64,000 nucleotides of DNA from Anopheles merus (GCF_017562075.2 NC_054083.1:18592928-18656927), one strand, 5' to 3'. Shown: positions 11,758-25,521, counted from the stretch's first letter. The notes: generated by a model not told the origin, from the letters alone. Numbers and translations are program-made.

Positions 11758-13203
11758 AATCCACTAAAAGACCACTAAACGGCTTCTAAACGACTCAAGC
11801 TCTCTACCTAAACGGAATATAGAAAGACTTCGTTTAGCAGACGCCAAACGACTCATGCATTCTAAAAATAGCAAAAAAGCTGGTGGCGCTATCTGTTGGT
11901 GGGATACCCCAACCAGTTGAGCTTCATCGCTTGGAGGAGAGCTTTCTCATTTCCTGTGTACTGTTGTATGGTTTCGCATTGAAGTTATGCATCGCTAGAA
12001 CTAGAACGGCGATACGATTGTTTAAATACTAAACTCCAACGGAAACCACCAGCACTGAAGCAAGTGAGATTTGAGTAATGGTCGTTGGTGATGATACCCA
12101 CGTATCTAACCACACGACCATTTATATAGATTTTTGCTCAGAAAGTTAGAAGGCTATATAGGTCATAATAAAATGCAACTTGTCGAAACACATTGCAAGA
12201 AAGGGATAGCAATATAATGATGAGTTGTAATATGCCATCTATTGATCAAACCAATGAAGCTGTGGAGCTTTCATTTTTTTTTTTTTTCTATGGATATTAA
12301 ATTTTCCAGTCGTTTAAGCTTAATCTGTGGCGCTTGGGTTTAGAAATCTATGAAAGCAGCAAAATCAAATAGTAGCTCGTTAAAAATAAAAAAAAATACA
12401 AAATTATCAGGATGGGTGAAACATTCATCTAATTTCACAAAGAGATCTACATGGTTTAGTGCTGGTGGTTTCCATGGGAGTTTAGTATTTAAATAATAGT
12501 ATCGCCGTTCTAGTTCTAGCTATGCATAACTTCATTGCGAAACCATACAACAGTGTAGAGCGAAGGAAAAAGCTCTCAAAGCGAAGAAAGCTCCGCTGTG
12601 TGGGTGTCCCACCAACAGATGGCGCCACCGCCTTTTCCCAAGCGCCACAGATTAAGCTTAAACGACTGGAAAATTTAATATCCATAGAAACAATTAAAGC
12701 TCCATAGCTTCATTGCTTTATTCAAAAGATGGCGTATTATAACTCATCATTGTATTGCTGTCCTTTTCTTGCAATGTGTTTCGACAAGTTTCATCTTATA
12801 ATGACCTATATAGCCTTCTAACTTTCTGAGCAAAAATCTATATGAATGGTCGTGTGGTCAGATACGCGGGTATCAACATCAACGACCTTACGCAAATCTC
12901 ACTTGCTTCAGAGCTGGTGGTTTTCATTGGAGTTTAGTATTTAAACAATCGTATCGCCGTTCTAGTTCTAGCGATGCATAACTTCAATGCGAAACCATAT
13001 AACAGTCCAGAGGGAATGAGAAAGCTCTCCAAGCGAGGAAGCTCAACTGGTTGGGTATCTCATACACAGATGGCGGCACCAGCTTTTTGCTATTTTTAGA
13101 ATGCATGAGTCATTTGCCGTCTGCTAAACGAAATCTTTCTATATTCCGTTTAGGTAGAGAGCTTGAGTCGTTTAGAACCCGTTCAGTGGTCGTTTAGTGG
13201 TCG
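11758..13203. repeat. Foldback element, about 570-bp inverted arms
   Basis: The left arm (about 11758-12338) and right arm (about 12638-13203) are diverged inverted copies. For example, CGACTCAAGCTCTCTACC at 11791 pairs with GGTAGAGAGCTTGAGTCG at 13153, and TGGAAAATTTAATATCCATA pairs with the 12290 region. The spacer holds a third copy of the arm interior (about 12440-12630, same orientation as the right arm), including the block GTATCGCCGTTCTAGTTCTA. No transposase is seen. It is a foldback or long-TIR non-autonomous element with internal duplication. Confidence 0.8.
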
Positions 13204-16015
13204 CTTATACAAAGCAAGCGTAAAATTTTTGAGTTATCGCCTCGTGTGGCTTCCTTATCACTACACTACAACACTAACACTACAACAGTGCAGTGAAATC
13301 CAATGAAAAGTCCTTAAATAAAATTTCAACCACTATACGACCAAAAATCAACCATTTTGCCCCTTAAAAATTGTACCTTGGGTGCGCTGTGGACGTTGAC
13401 AGGCATGACAACGTCAGCTCGTGGCCACGTAACATAGCTGTCAAGTCGCATTTTCGCATCTTTTCCTCTTTCGCGCAGTTCGGAACTTGGTGGTGCCTAT
13501 TTTCCCGTGTTCGATAGTGGCCAAGAGTGCGGATAGTTTTCACCGAAATTACACGCCACGTTAGCGAATAAATGTAAGCAATCGTACGATTGATAGTACA
13601 GCTAGGTAATGTGAGTTCCGTGCTAACGAAATGCAGATCCCGCAGCGAGCGCGATGTAGATATGTATCGTTCGCTGCATTTGTGGAATGTGCCTCCCTCC
13701 TCCTTGCTTTCGATTGGCAGTGTGTAAAATGATTACGAAAAAAATTGGCTCGATTCATGATGAGTTGGAAGTGGTGTCGTTCGCACGGAGTAGGTTGTTC
13801 TCGAAAGCTGGTGAAGGTTTCGGTGGTGTCGCGCATAGTGAAATGGTATTGCAATTAGCCTTACCTGCTATATTGCTGCAAAGTGCAAGAGTGGAAAATC
13901 TACCCACCCGAATCGATCCCCATGGTACTGTGGTGAAGTTGCAGTTGATTAAAGCAGGCCCGTTTGTAACCCCTCCGTGTGCAGTGGTTCCTTGAATGAG
14001 GATGATTTCGTTTGAACGTGTATTGCGATTTGCATTCAATTACTGACGTGCGTGTGTGTGAGCGTATGTGTGTATGCTAGTGTGTGAGCGTGTGTTGCGT
14101 TGTGTGTGAAGCGAGGGTCAACGTGTCTCTGAATTAAACGGACAGAGGGCAGAGTTTGGGCCGGATTGTTCCTTGAATGAAGTCGTAGTCGTCCTCCTCA
14201 CTTGCAATGGGTTCATAATCCATTGGCTGGGATTTCCGTTTGCCCTTGTCGATTTGTCTGCTTCTATGTGTGTGTTTGTGTATCTGTGCACGATAAAGGA
14301 ACGTTTCGTTCTGTTCGGCACAAATTGGGTCATTAACATGGTGGAAGGACGCCACCAATTATGATCGATGTTGTTGCTGCTCTGCATTGTCTAGAGCTGC
14401 CTGACCTCGAGAGTGTGTCAAGCAAACCTTTCAGTTTTTTTTGGAGATTGTAGAACACTTGTAGAGATAGTGTTCAATTAACTTAAAATACGAAAAGTTT
14501 GCTATAATTTCAACAAATAGCTGCACAATATGTACGGCGTTCAATATTATCAAAATATTGTAACAAACAGTTGAATTACGATCACGTAGCAGTTTCACTT
14601 TGTATTAGTCGCATCATTTTCCTACCCATCCTCAGCTGTGCGATCGTGCGTCACCACCACAATAATGAATCAGCAGTTAGCTTAAGGCTGCGCTGAACTT
14701 TAGATTGCTTTGTTTCCATAGTTTTTGTTTACATTTATTCAAGTATTAAAGATAATTTTACGTCATCATGAACACGAAATTTTGATTCTCGCCCAATGAA
14801 TCGCACATTTTGGTAATGATTGTTCCACTGGAACTGAACAGGGGCAACTGATACTTGGATAGTATTGAATTGTATTACCACCGTTGATCACGTAGAACAT
14901 ACGTTTTACGCGATATTTCAATACAACCATTTCAATGAAAGCTGGCCCTACACGTAGCAATTAAACACGTGGCTATACATGTGCATCTCATAGTGTTCGA
15001 GCCGAGTGAAAACGAGACGAGGTAAAGGAGTCTCTGTAGTAGTGGCCTAATCGCGCATCGTCAATTTTTGATAAGAAATAATTGCTACTCCTCCTGATAG
15101 CAACGTTTGTTCACCTTCTGTCCACATCTGTCCTCTTTAAAATAAAACAAAACCTTCACAAATAGTCGACATATGCGTGCGGGTTGAAGGAAGTTCATTC
15201 CACTGTCTTTCCCTGGGACCTTCACGGTCACCAACAGCACTTTATTTACGGCTGCTTAGCAAGGTTGTTGAATAAGCCGTCTGTTCCACTGTCCCTTTGT
15301 GGTAGTGACACAGTCTGGGCAGAGCAGATCAACATTTGCGCGAGATGAGGAGCTGCTTTTTGGCTGTGTTTGTGTAGTACGACGCACATTACGAATGCAA
15401 AGCTGTTTCTTTTTAATGAATTGATAATTTCCAAGCCTCGCGCAGCTTTGCGTAGAACTTCCTTTTTTTCATTACACGTGTCTTTGTTTTGTTTCAATAA
15501 AACATTAACTTATTACATCGTAATTACATGGCAACAGATCGTGTTATTGCCGAGACTTATGTTAAGGAAATCAAGTTTTAATTATTATCCTTAAAAACTG
15601 AAGTATTCTGAATAGTGGTATGAGCTCGGAATCGGACCTACACGATTCTGATTGCGTATTGGAATCAATTCCGGAGCCAATTCGAGAGCCGATCATGGAA
15701 ACCAATTCCGAAGCCTATTTCTGGACCAATTCCTGAGATTCCGGAATCGATTCCGAAAATTGATTCCGGACCTACTATCCGGAAGCGATTCCAGAAAACT
15801 TCGGAGCTAACTTCTTAACAATTTTCATACTTGTAGGGAAGTATGTATGTATAGAAACGTTGAGACAGGCCACGATATGTTGTTTCATATCGATACATCG
15901 TTGTACGAAATTGAGGGTCTTGAAGGGCAGTGTGCAAATTAATAATTAATTAATAACAGTGGGTAGTTTTTCTTGCATTCACTATATTGATTTATTATTT
16001 TGTTATTAATTTTAG
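13204..16015. other. Probable Sec24AB promoter, 5' UTR and first intron
   Basis: Sec24AB coding begins just after an acceptor at 16011-16015, so a non-coding first exon must lie upstream. The GC-richer stretch 13380-13560 (CGCAGTTCGGAACTTGG near 13474 resembles an initiator context) followed by AAT/GTAAGC near 13572 is the best candidate. The remainder is AT-rich and intron-like, with GT-rich patches near 14050-14110. A small - strand open frame at 14134-14260 is discussed separately. Confidence 0.4.
15625..15815. repeat. Degenerate ATTCCGGA-type short tandem repeat
   Basis: Variants of GGAATCGATTCCGGA, ATTCCGGAGCCAATTC and similar palindromic 12-18-mers follow one another for about 190 bases. 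This is simple-repeat structure inside the presumed intron. Confidence 0.65.
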
Positions 16016-16042
16016 CTCTATTAAAGCGTCCACTACATCTGG

Positions 16043-18495
16043 ATGATGTCTTATCCACCACAATATTATGGAATGCCCAACGGTTTCCCACACACTTCCA
16101 ACGGCCAAAGTCAGCAGTATCAGTACCCGCAACAACAGCAGCAGCAGCAACCACAACAACTCCAGCAGCAGCAAAGTCAAGACCAGCAACTGTATAAGGG
16201 ACAATCTGGAGACGCATCGAACGTATCCAAGGGACCTACATTGCCGAATGGTCCTCCGCCAGCGATAGCGAACAGTCAGCTTCCGCCCACTACAGCGAAG
16301 CCGTTCACTGCTGCTGGTGCTGGTGGTGTCGCCGGAGGACCGCAAGCGGCGGCCGCAGCATTCCCCATACCGTCGCAAGGATCAGCAGTGCCTACGCAGA
16401 TTCGAACTAACATTGTACAGAACTGGGCAACTACGAACGGGAACAGTACCACCTCGTCGCGTACATCTTCACCGGCCTTCGGGAGCAATGGTATGCCACC
16501 AGCGACTGTGGCAGCCCCCAGGACGGCGCCGGCACTAGCGCCCGAACCGGCGCGGCCCTATCCTACAACCAACGGTAACAACAACCACAACAACAACAAT
16601 CTTCCGTCGATGGCATCTAGTCAACTTCAACCACCGCCACCAGCCGCACCTCAGACGCTCCCGAGTGGGCAGGCTACCGCTAGCGGCTACAACCTCAGTC
16701 CCAACAACAATTGGTCCAGTGCGAAGATGCCACAGCAGCCCGGCGCAGCCCATCTCATCAACACGCCACCAAAAAGTTCATCCGGTATGTCGACGCCACT
16801 GAACGCTTCTACGCCAACGCTGACCGGTCCGACGATACTGGGCGGACAGCAGCAAAGTGTGCAAAAGTTAACCGCCAGCGTGCAGGATCTAAGCCTGCAG
16901 CAGCCACCAACCATGGGCGTTGCTGCGCAGGCAGCTGGCGCAGGAGCAGTAACGACGCAAGCGCCGAATCAGCAGTCGCAACAAACACCAGCAACGGTTA
17001 ACGGTGGTGGGCCACCAGTTGCCTCCACCGCTACCACAAACGGTACAATGGGCGCAGCGGCTATGTTTGCCTCGCATCCGGCAGGAGCGACTGCTCGGGG
17101 GTACGGTCAAGCGCCACCACCGTCCAGTGCGCAGTATCAACAAATGCAGCAACAGTCACAACCACCACTAAAGCATACACAGCAGCCGCAGCAACAAACG
17201 GCGCCATCATCGATGCTTCAAGGACCAATGCCGAATGGGCCTGGTAGCACCACTAATCCATCGTTCCAGGCGGCAGCCGCTGGGATGGGAAAGTTTAATG
17301 CTCCTCCACCGACAGGTGCTTGCTTGGGTTCAAATATGCCCACAGCACTCGGTGCCGGGCAAACGCCATTGAACAAAAGGCCCATGTTTCCCCCGGCATC
17401 GGCAATGGCTGCTGCTGCTCCTCCGCCAGCGAGCGGTGGTCAGGTTCAGTCGCAAAACCCGTACACTGCTATGATGCAACAACCTGGCGCTCCGGTACAG
17501 ACCCAGCCACAGCATCAACTTCCATCCCAACAACAGCAACAGTTCCAGCAGCCACCACAGCAACAGCGCAATCAGCAGAATCAACAACAATTCCATCCGC
17601 AGTATATGCAGCAGCAGCAACAGCAGATGCAACCTCAGCAACAAATGCATCAGCAGCAACAGCAACGTCAGCAGTACGATCAGAGCAAATATCAGGCGGG
17701 ATACGATGACGGTGGGTACGGCCGAGATTACTCGAGAAATGTTGTGCGCACTGGCTTCAACAGCCTGTGGGGCACCAATGCGATCGACTTGCTGCAGAAT
17801 CGACACGTTTTACCCACCGACCGAGTTACACCACCGTCGATACATTTGGTGAATCCGCTGCAAAGCTCGGCCAATTGCAATCCTGAGTAAGTTTTATCGA
17901 TTGTTGTTTGTACTTTTTTCTAATTTTCTACGAACGATTTTCTAATTTTGGCGTATTGCTTCCTTGCACACTCCTTGCAGCATATTCCGATGCACTCTAA
18001 ACAAGATACCGGAATCATCATCGCTGTTGCAAAAATCACGCCTACCACTGGGATTGTTGATTCATCCGTTCCGGGATTTGAATGTAAGTGGCATAAACAA
18101 ATGGACAATAATACAAAACAAGGCCAGGATCCGCTTACCCTATCCATAATGATGCTTTTCAGAACCTGCCCGTTATCTCCTGCAACACAATCGTACGCTG
18201 CAAATCCTGCCGGACGTACATAAATCCATTCGTGTTCTTCTCGGATAGCAAAAAGTGGCAGTGCAATCTTTGCTATCGTACAAACGATCGTATGTATTCT
18301 GTTGTTTTGTGGCTACTACTGCTCGATGTACTCAAAATTAATATCGATGTTATTTGTCCTATTGACACATAGTGCCGGAAGAATTTCAGTATGATCCAGT
18401 TACCAAAACCTATGGCGATCCAACCAGAAGACCAGAGATCAAGTCCAGTACGATCGAATTTATTGCTCCATCAGAATACATGGTAAGGCAGAAAG

Positions 18496-18589
<94 letters not shown>

Positions 18590-21231
18590 GTCTACCTTCT
18601 AAACGTCTTCCAAACATTGACAAACGTAACTAAAATGTACGATCCACCCTTTCTCAGCTGCGTCCACCACAACCGGCCATCTATCTGTTCCTATTAGATG
18701 TATCATCGCTAGCCCAGCAGTCGGGCTACCTGTATACGGTTTGCAATACGCTGATGGAGCATCTGGATTCCCTTCCCGGGGATGCCCGTACGCAGGTCGG
18801 ATTTATTGCGTACAACAGTGCTATTCATTTCTACAACATTTCTGAAGAATACAATCAACCGCATGAGGTGACGGTTTTGGATGTTGAAGGTAACTGTTAA
18901 CTGAACCTGGAAAACGAACAATACATTATTAAGCCATTTGTTTCGCTTTGTTTTTTTTTAATCATTTAGACGTGTTTCTTCCATACCCGGACAATCTGCT
19001 AGTGAACTTGAAGTCGTGCAAAGAGCTGGTCAAAGATCTACTGAAACAATTGCCCAAGCGATTCGAACACACACACGATACTCATAGTGCTCTGGGAGCG
19101 GCGTTACAAGTGGCATATAAGCTGATGGTATGTGTGTGTGCATATGATAATAAAAAAACAAAAAAGGATAGAATGTTGCTATTTAAAAAAAAAACGTTTA
19201 TCTATGTGTAATTGATTCTTACAGAGCGCTTCCGGTGGACGTGTTACAGTGTTCCAGACATGTTTACCCAACTACGGTCCAGGAGCACTGCAGTCAAGGT
19301 ATTTAATTGAACATAATGTTTTCAATTAAAAATGATGGTTATCGTCTACATTTAATGGTTTTTCGATTTGCATTTACCTTTCTCCAGAGAAAATCCAAAC
19401 AATCGTTCCTCGAAGGAAGTGGCCCACCTAGGACCGGCTACAGATTTTTACAAACGTCTCGCGTTGGAGTGCTCCGGTCAGCAGATTGCCGTCGATGTAT
19501 TTTTACTAAATAGTCAATACTGTGATTTAGCAACAATTTGTGAGTAGCAAAATGCGGGGAAAGGATATACTAGGTTCATTTTGACAGCACAACTAAACTG
19601 TTTCTTCTTATTGTTGTTTTTTTTTGTTTACCAGCTGGCATTAGCAAATTTAGCGGTGGCTGCATGCACCACATCCCGCTGTACAGTGAATCGAAGCCGC
19701 AGCTAGTGAAAACGCTCCGTAAGTCGTTGGAGCGTTATCTGACGCGCAAGATTGGGTTCGAGGCGGTGATGCGGGTACGGTGCACTCGAGGGTTGACAAT
19801 ACACACATTCCACGGTAACTTCTTTGTCCGCTCGACGGACTTACTGTCCCTGCCGAACGTGAATCCGGACGCAGGCTTTGGAATGCAGGTGCGTGTTGTG
19901 CGGACTTCCACAATCTAGCCGCTTTATCAACAACGCTACGGCGATGCAAGCATATGCTAATAGCGAATCGCATTGTTCTGTTGCAGATAACGTACGAGGA
20001 AAGCTTAACCAAAATCAAGACGGTTTGCTTCCAAGCGGCCCTGCTCTACACGAGCAGCAAGGCAGAGCGACGTATCCGCGTGCACACGCTGTGCATACCG
20101 GTTACGGAAAGCCTGTCGGAGGTGATGTACTCGGCTGATCCGCAGTGCATAGTTGGGCTACTGTCGAAGATGGCCGTCGATCGTTCCGTAACGTCCAGTC
20201 TGTCCGATGCCAGAGATGCCTTCATTAATGCGACGGTCGACATCATCAGTGCGTTCAGGCTGGTGCAAAATCTGGCCCAAACGTCGAGCAAGCTAATGGT
20301 GCCGGAAAATCTGCGACTGCTGCCGTTGTACATACTGGCCATGTTGAAGCATGTAAGTGGCAATGCATTCTTTGTTTGAGTTTCCCTCCGAACGGTTCGG
20401 ATCTTATGTTTATGATTGCTCTGTATTTTAGCCTGCTTTCCGCACGGGAACGAGCACACGGCTAGACGATCGTGTGTTTGCCATGAGTGAAATGAAATCC
20501 CTTCCGCTGGATCAACTGATGCGGTACATCTATCCCGATTTCTACCTATTAGATTGCCTGTTTGTATCGGGTAATGGTGGTTACGTCGATGACGGACACA
20601 AGCTAGAGCCGCCACGATTGCACTTATCAGCCGAGAAGTAAATATCAAGTCATGAGAAGTGTTGATGAGAAGATTTTTTTTTTGAATTTTACGATTGGTT
20701 TTCTCCCTTTTCTAGGCTAGACTCTCGATCGATGTTTTTACTTGATTGCGGTCCGTACATGTATATTTATATCGGCTCCAATGTGGCTTCAAGCATAGTG
20801 CAAGATATCTTGGGTAAGTTGGGGCGAAGGGCGGTTTTGCTTGGTGATGATCGCAAATTACTTACAGATTTATCTCTACCCGATCTGTAGGATACAACTC
20901 AGTCGCTGAAATACCTGATTTTTGCATCGACCTACCCAGTCGGGAGACGAAAGCGAGTGAAGCTTTGTTAAATTTCTTGGATATTGTAAATGAAGAAAAA
21001 CCTTACACATCGTATGTGCAAGTCATTCGGTAAGGAAACTTAGCTTTTAGCGTAGCTTCGCTAGTAAAGCCACTGGTGGTACCGCGCAACTGATCAACGC
21101 TGAACATTTCTTTTTCCAGTGATACCAGCCAATTTAGGTCGGCAATGATAGAGAAATTCGTAGATGATCGTAATCCAAATTCACTGTCCTACTACGAGTT
21201 TTTGCAGCATTTAAGTACGCAAGTAAAATAA
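16043..21231 (+). CDS. Sec24AB: Sec24AB, COPII coat cargo-adaptor subunit
   Basis: There are fourteen coding exons: 16043-17886, 17981-18083, 18163-18289, 18373-18482, 18658-18889, 18970-19127, 19225-19298, 19388-19539, 19635-19888, 19987-20352, 20432-20637, 20716-20813, 20891-21029 and 21120-21231. All introns are GT-AG, and the phases agree at every junction, giving 3975 bases and 1324 residues. Residues 1 to about 580 are a low-complexity Gln/Pro/Ala/Asn tail. Then come VVRTGFNSLWGTNAIDLLQN, a zinc finger (Cys662, Cys665, Cys683, Cys686), the trunk domain from about residue 729 (PAIYLFLLDVS), the beta-sandwich/helical parts and a C-terminal gelsolin domain from about 1209 (MFLLDCGPYMYIYIGSN). 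Sec24 pairs with Sec23 on Sar1-GTP at ER exit sites and recognises export signals of cargo. The start is the first ATG after the 5' UTR acceptor, a tandem ATGATG. The long N-terminal tail is usual for the A/B class. An AATAAA lies at 21392. Confidence 0.97.
18499..18590. repeat. GA dinucleotide microsatellite in Sec24AB intron 4
   Basis: A near-pure GA run starts 16 bases after the exon 4 donor. In the unspliced frame it reads as a long Arg-Glu repeat, which is not protein. Confidence 0.95.
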
Positions 21232-21587
21232 ACAATGCGATGGTGCAAGTGTAAATGGCCACGAACCAGAGGAATTTTTCTACATCAGCTCTTCAAAGAT
21301 AAACATTTTTTGCAACTAAAAGTATCATTGTATGTATATAGCATACTTACTAAGCTTAATTGTTTTGCGGGTACGCTCGTGGTGCAAACACAATAAACCT
21401 ACAATGCATATTTCGCATACACAGTTGTGTAGCTATGGTGAGGTAGCGACATTCAACATAAGTTCGATCGATTTTAAAACTCTTAAAATACCGATGTTGC
21501 AACAGAAGTGTCCCGAAACTATAAACACAGGTCTTCAAAACGGAACGAGCTAGCATAATACAGAGAGTGTGTGTGCGCGCGCGCGCG

Positions 21588-21668
<81 letters not shown>

Positions 21669-23262
21669 ATATTGCTTTGGCATGGGTTGATCTATTATAA
21701 TCCCAAATAGTACGTATTAAAGCCCGACAGTGCATTAAGCAGACGGTTATAAACAATTTGAACAAAAAATCGCATCTGGCAAATGGAAAGTGGAAATTTG
21801 TGAACCAGCAGCAGTAATGGGACACACCATGGTGTAACAGCAAATAGAATAGTTAGTGTGGCAGGTATGATATCTTAGTTTTAATTTAGGAAACAAATAA
21901 TGAATAAACAGAAAAAAGTACCCAATAATGTATGGCATATTCCAACGAACCAAATCAAAATGTTATATGCAAGCGAACGTTGTAGACATTTTAGTACAGG
22001 AGATCGGGAATATTTCACATTTGATTGTTTTTCTCGCGTAGTCAAATGAACCGTTTTCCTAATACTAGACAATTTATTCGAAGCAGAAACTCAAGCGGAG
22101 GTTGGGCAGCCACCACCAGGCGTGTACGAACGAGCAGGACAGCAAGGAAATAAGAATTAAACGTAATTATCGAGCTGTTTGCTATTAAATACTTTTGAAA
22201 ATACTATTCGCACGTTACAGCGTTATCGAAGAAAGTGGGTTCTTTAACGAACCTAGATATTGAAAAACCAAAATCTACACCGATGCAATTTTCATGTTAA
22301 AGTTCTATGTTGTCCCTCTTCTATACATAACCCTTAGCCTTATATACTATATGTTCATACAGGTTCAATGATTAACTTCAGTCTAGGGTTGATTGTGTTG
22401 TTTTTCAGTGCCCTATACATTTTCCCCGTTCAAAACCAGACCAGAAGTTCAATGATGAGGTTTATTTGAGGTTTAGATAATAAAAAATCTCATTCTCAAA
22501 CCGTTAAAATCTGTTTCTTTTACAGCTTGTACAGTGTAGTGTTGAGAAGCTAACAAAGTTAAGTCGCATATGATGCGTACTTTTGCAATTTTGTTTGAAA
22601 TTATACTTTTTGCTAAGTTATTCATGCCTATTTGTAAGAACGTAGCTTAATCAAGATGTAAGGTTGCGCTGCTATAGGAAAAACACCCTTGCGTTTTAAT
22701 GTAGGCTGCCGTTGTTTAATTTTGTCTTTCGGTTTGCCCGTCCATTGTGAGATAAAACGCAGAGAAACACGCGTGACGCATTGCGAACATTCAAAATATG
22801 CAGGTATGCCAGAACTAGATCACATGTGTTAGTTAGAATGTTTGGTTGACAAACAAATCAACATAAGCTAGCGGGGAGGAATTTATGTAGTGCGGGATAG
22901 TGGAAGAATTTGGTGTAATGTATCTGTAACGAGTAAGGCTTATAAACATGAGATAAAATACCAATCAGCAAATTTGTTTGGCATGTAATTTGCATCTCTG
23001 CAATGTATTATGTTTGATTCAAATATTGAGAAAATTAACATCGACAGCCGTGTTCAAGCGATTGTCCCTAATGTAGGAGGTTGAATTGAGATAAAAGTTT
23101 CATCTTATAAGAGGGGAATACGTCATAATTTTTGCAGCTTTTTGTGTACTTTTTGGAAGCTAATTTTTACTCTAAGCTGCAAGCGGGTCAATATATAATC
23201 CGTATCACATTCCAGCTTCTATCGTTGTCATTTGTAACTGTTTTAAATGGTATTCTATAATA
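21232..23262. other. Sec24AB 3' UTR and AT-rich intergenic sequence
   Basis: It begins with the Sec24AB 3' UTR (AATAAA at 21392). It then holds only AT-rich sequence and the GT microsatellite, with no gene I can support. Confidence 0.5.
21567..21664. repeat. GT/GC dinucleotide microsatellite
   Basis: A GTGC-then-GT run lies downstream of Sec24AB. Confidence 0.95.
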
Positions 23263-23586
23263 CAGTAGAACTGTATAGTATTACAGTAGACTGGACGGTT
23301 GCCGGTTAATCGATTTGCACTAGTTTTTTTATTAATTCACCTTGAATCAATCGATTAATCGATAGTAAAATATTATTTTAATCAATAACTACAGGTTTAA
23401 CAACTGTTCATGAACAAAAATGAATTTTAAAAATACCACTAGACTATACAGAGCTGCACAAAAATCTGGTTGCCCACTTGGCTGTCGCTGCAAATGTTCG
23501 CTGTACGTTTGAACAGCTGTCACATTTATGCGCACGGTTAAACCGCCCGCCGGTTGATCCGCCCCCGGATAATCGACGTTCTATTG
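23263..23586. mobile_element. pogo/Tigger-like MITE
   Basis: The right end reads inward CAATAGAACGTCGATTATCC, the left CAGTAGA...CGGTTGCCGGTTAATCG, both flanked by TA (23261-23262, 23587-23588). CAGTxGAACxTCGATTATCCG is the end type known from pogo/Tigger elements. The left end looks duplicated (a second TACAGTAGA at 23282), so the left border could be 23284. It is non-coding. Confidence 0.6.
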
Positions 23587-23919
23587 TATTTGAATTGACA
23601 GCAAAAAAACTATTCGAAGTCCATCAATTCGAACATCGGTGAAACGTCATCACGACCAAATTATTGATCTAGTTGGCAACACGGTTTCAAACGACTCAAC
23701 GATATTGTGCAAAATTCGTCCATTGTGTTCATTTTTACTACGCACTCGTGGTGTCGTTCCGCAATAAACTCGAAACAATGTGTGGTGGCTGTAATGTAGA
23801 TTATAATGCATTGCTATTCGCAAATTTATATTTAGTACAGAAAACAAACCAAACAAAAAGATGAAAATGGTGTGAGTATGAAAAACTTCTAACTGTGTTT
23901 GTTACGTAGAGCTAATCTA

Positions 23920-25300
23920 CATTCTTAAAAAAATGCCGAATCTCGGTTAATTTTTACCGAGATCTGCACAACCGAGATCTCGGCAAAGATCTCGATTCAA
24001 TTTCTGTTACCGATATCTCGGTTAAAAATGCAAATGACATTTTGTTTTGACGTTCACGTTTAATCGAGATTTTCGGTTAGAGCAATTCGAGATTTCAGCT
24101 AACTATAAAAACCATCTATTTTTTCAATTTTAGTGGTTTTATTTGCGTAACAAGTTAGTTTGGGTAATATAAACAAAAACAATTATTTATCGAGCCATAA
24201 CCATAGACGTAGCAGCGTGAGCCCATGATGATTGCCGGTGTACATCTTCTGCAGCATGATGCCACCATCGTATCTGTAGTTGGACGGCAGGAAGTCACCC
24301 TATCCTTATGAGAGTTAAGGTGGGATGGGAACCGCAAGGACGAGCGCCGGTACAACACCAGATGGTGTACAGCGTCTGGATGTAGTACAGGTACAGGAAG
24401 ATGAGCCGGGCATGGAGCGGGCACCAGAATAGACACGATTCTGTAAAGCGGACAAAGTGAAACAAGCCTGAGTGAATCCTGATTAAACGTCATGTGATCG
24501 AGTATTTGGATATTTACCTCGTAAACATAGTTGATCAATATTTGCGTTAGCAAGTTAGAGGTTTTTCTTCACGTTTGACCGTGTTGAATGGATTTGTTTG
24601 TGACGCAGTAGTCAAAGACCATTTGTGGGGAAACAGCCGACCACCGTGAAACGGGGGTTGAAGTTGTTAAAGGTAACTTCAGACCTTTCAACCATGAGAG
24701 CAGGCAGACTGCCTGAGTATTTGGATATTTACCTCGTAAAGGTGACTGGAGATGAAACCTGAAAGTTGGAACGGACCGGCATAGGTCGGTCCAATAGGAC
24801 TAGCATCCGATAATCCTTTGATAAGGCTCCAAGCGACGATCTTATGTGCACTGGCTGCGTGCGTTGACAGAGCTTCCTAGCCCCACCCGTGCTCGAACGT
24901 ACGCTACTGATGCTCGGTTTCTTCACGCTGGGTATATTTTCATTTATTTTTCACTCTATTAATTTTAAATCACAAAATCACTCCGAAAGGTTTCTGTATC
25001 ACGAGATTAAGAAAATGATGAATGACAGATATAAAACCGAGCCTCGGCTATCTCAAATAGTAAAGCCGAAATTTCGGTTATTTTGACGGATGACCTCGGT
25101 GAAAGCAGTGTTAAAGTACTTAATCGGCATGTTGTGTTGCCGAGTTTCGGTTAAAATATTTATTTAACTGATATTTCAGTTTTAAATGAAACTGATTATC
25201 GGCAATGGGAAATTTTCAATTGACATATCAGTAAAACATAGCATAGCCGAGGGATTTCGGCAGTTTATTTAACCAAGGTCGGAAAATATTTTTAAGTGTG
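23920..25300. mobile_element. 1.38-kb TA-flanked non-autonomous element rich in CGAGATCTCGG palindromes
   Basis: The ends CATTCTTAAAAAAATGCCGA (left) and CACACTTAAAAATATTTTCC (right, read inward) are imperfect inverted repeats flanked by TA at 23918-23919 and 25301-25302. Both subterminal regions are full of CCGAGATCTCGG-like palindromes and GGTTAA boxes. The centre holds a direct repeat of TATTTGGATATTTACCTCGT (about 24503 and about 24719). I see no transposase. Confidence 0.7.
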
Positions 25301-25521
25301 TAGTCAATTAATTCATTTTTCATATTTTGCATAATTCTGTCTCACTTCACAGTAGTTGGTATTATTGTATAACAATAATTTCTGCGTTTGTTCTGTTAAT
25401 ACTTAACAGAACATTATAAAACTTTTCTACCGGTGTAAAGATGTAGTGCATATTAGTGATGGGTGTTTCAGAGCGCCCCAACGGCTCCGGAGCCGACTGA
25501 GAATCAACGGCTCCAGACTAA

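Noticed and set aside
13980..14180. Repeated GTTCCTTGAATGA at about 13986 and 14168 as a duplicated exon
   Set aside because: Only about 13 bases are shared, so this is probably chance.
18372..18602. Arg-Glu repeat protein tail
   Set aside because: It is Sec24AB exon 4 read through its donor into a GA microsatellite.
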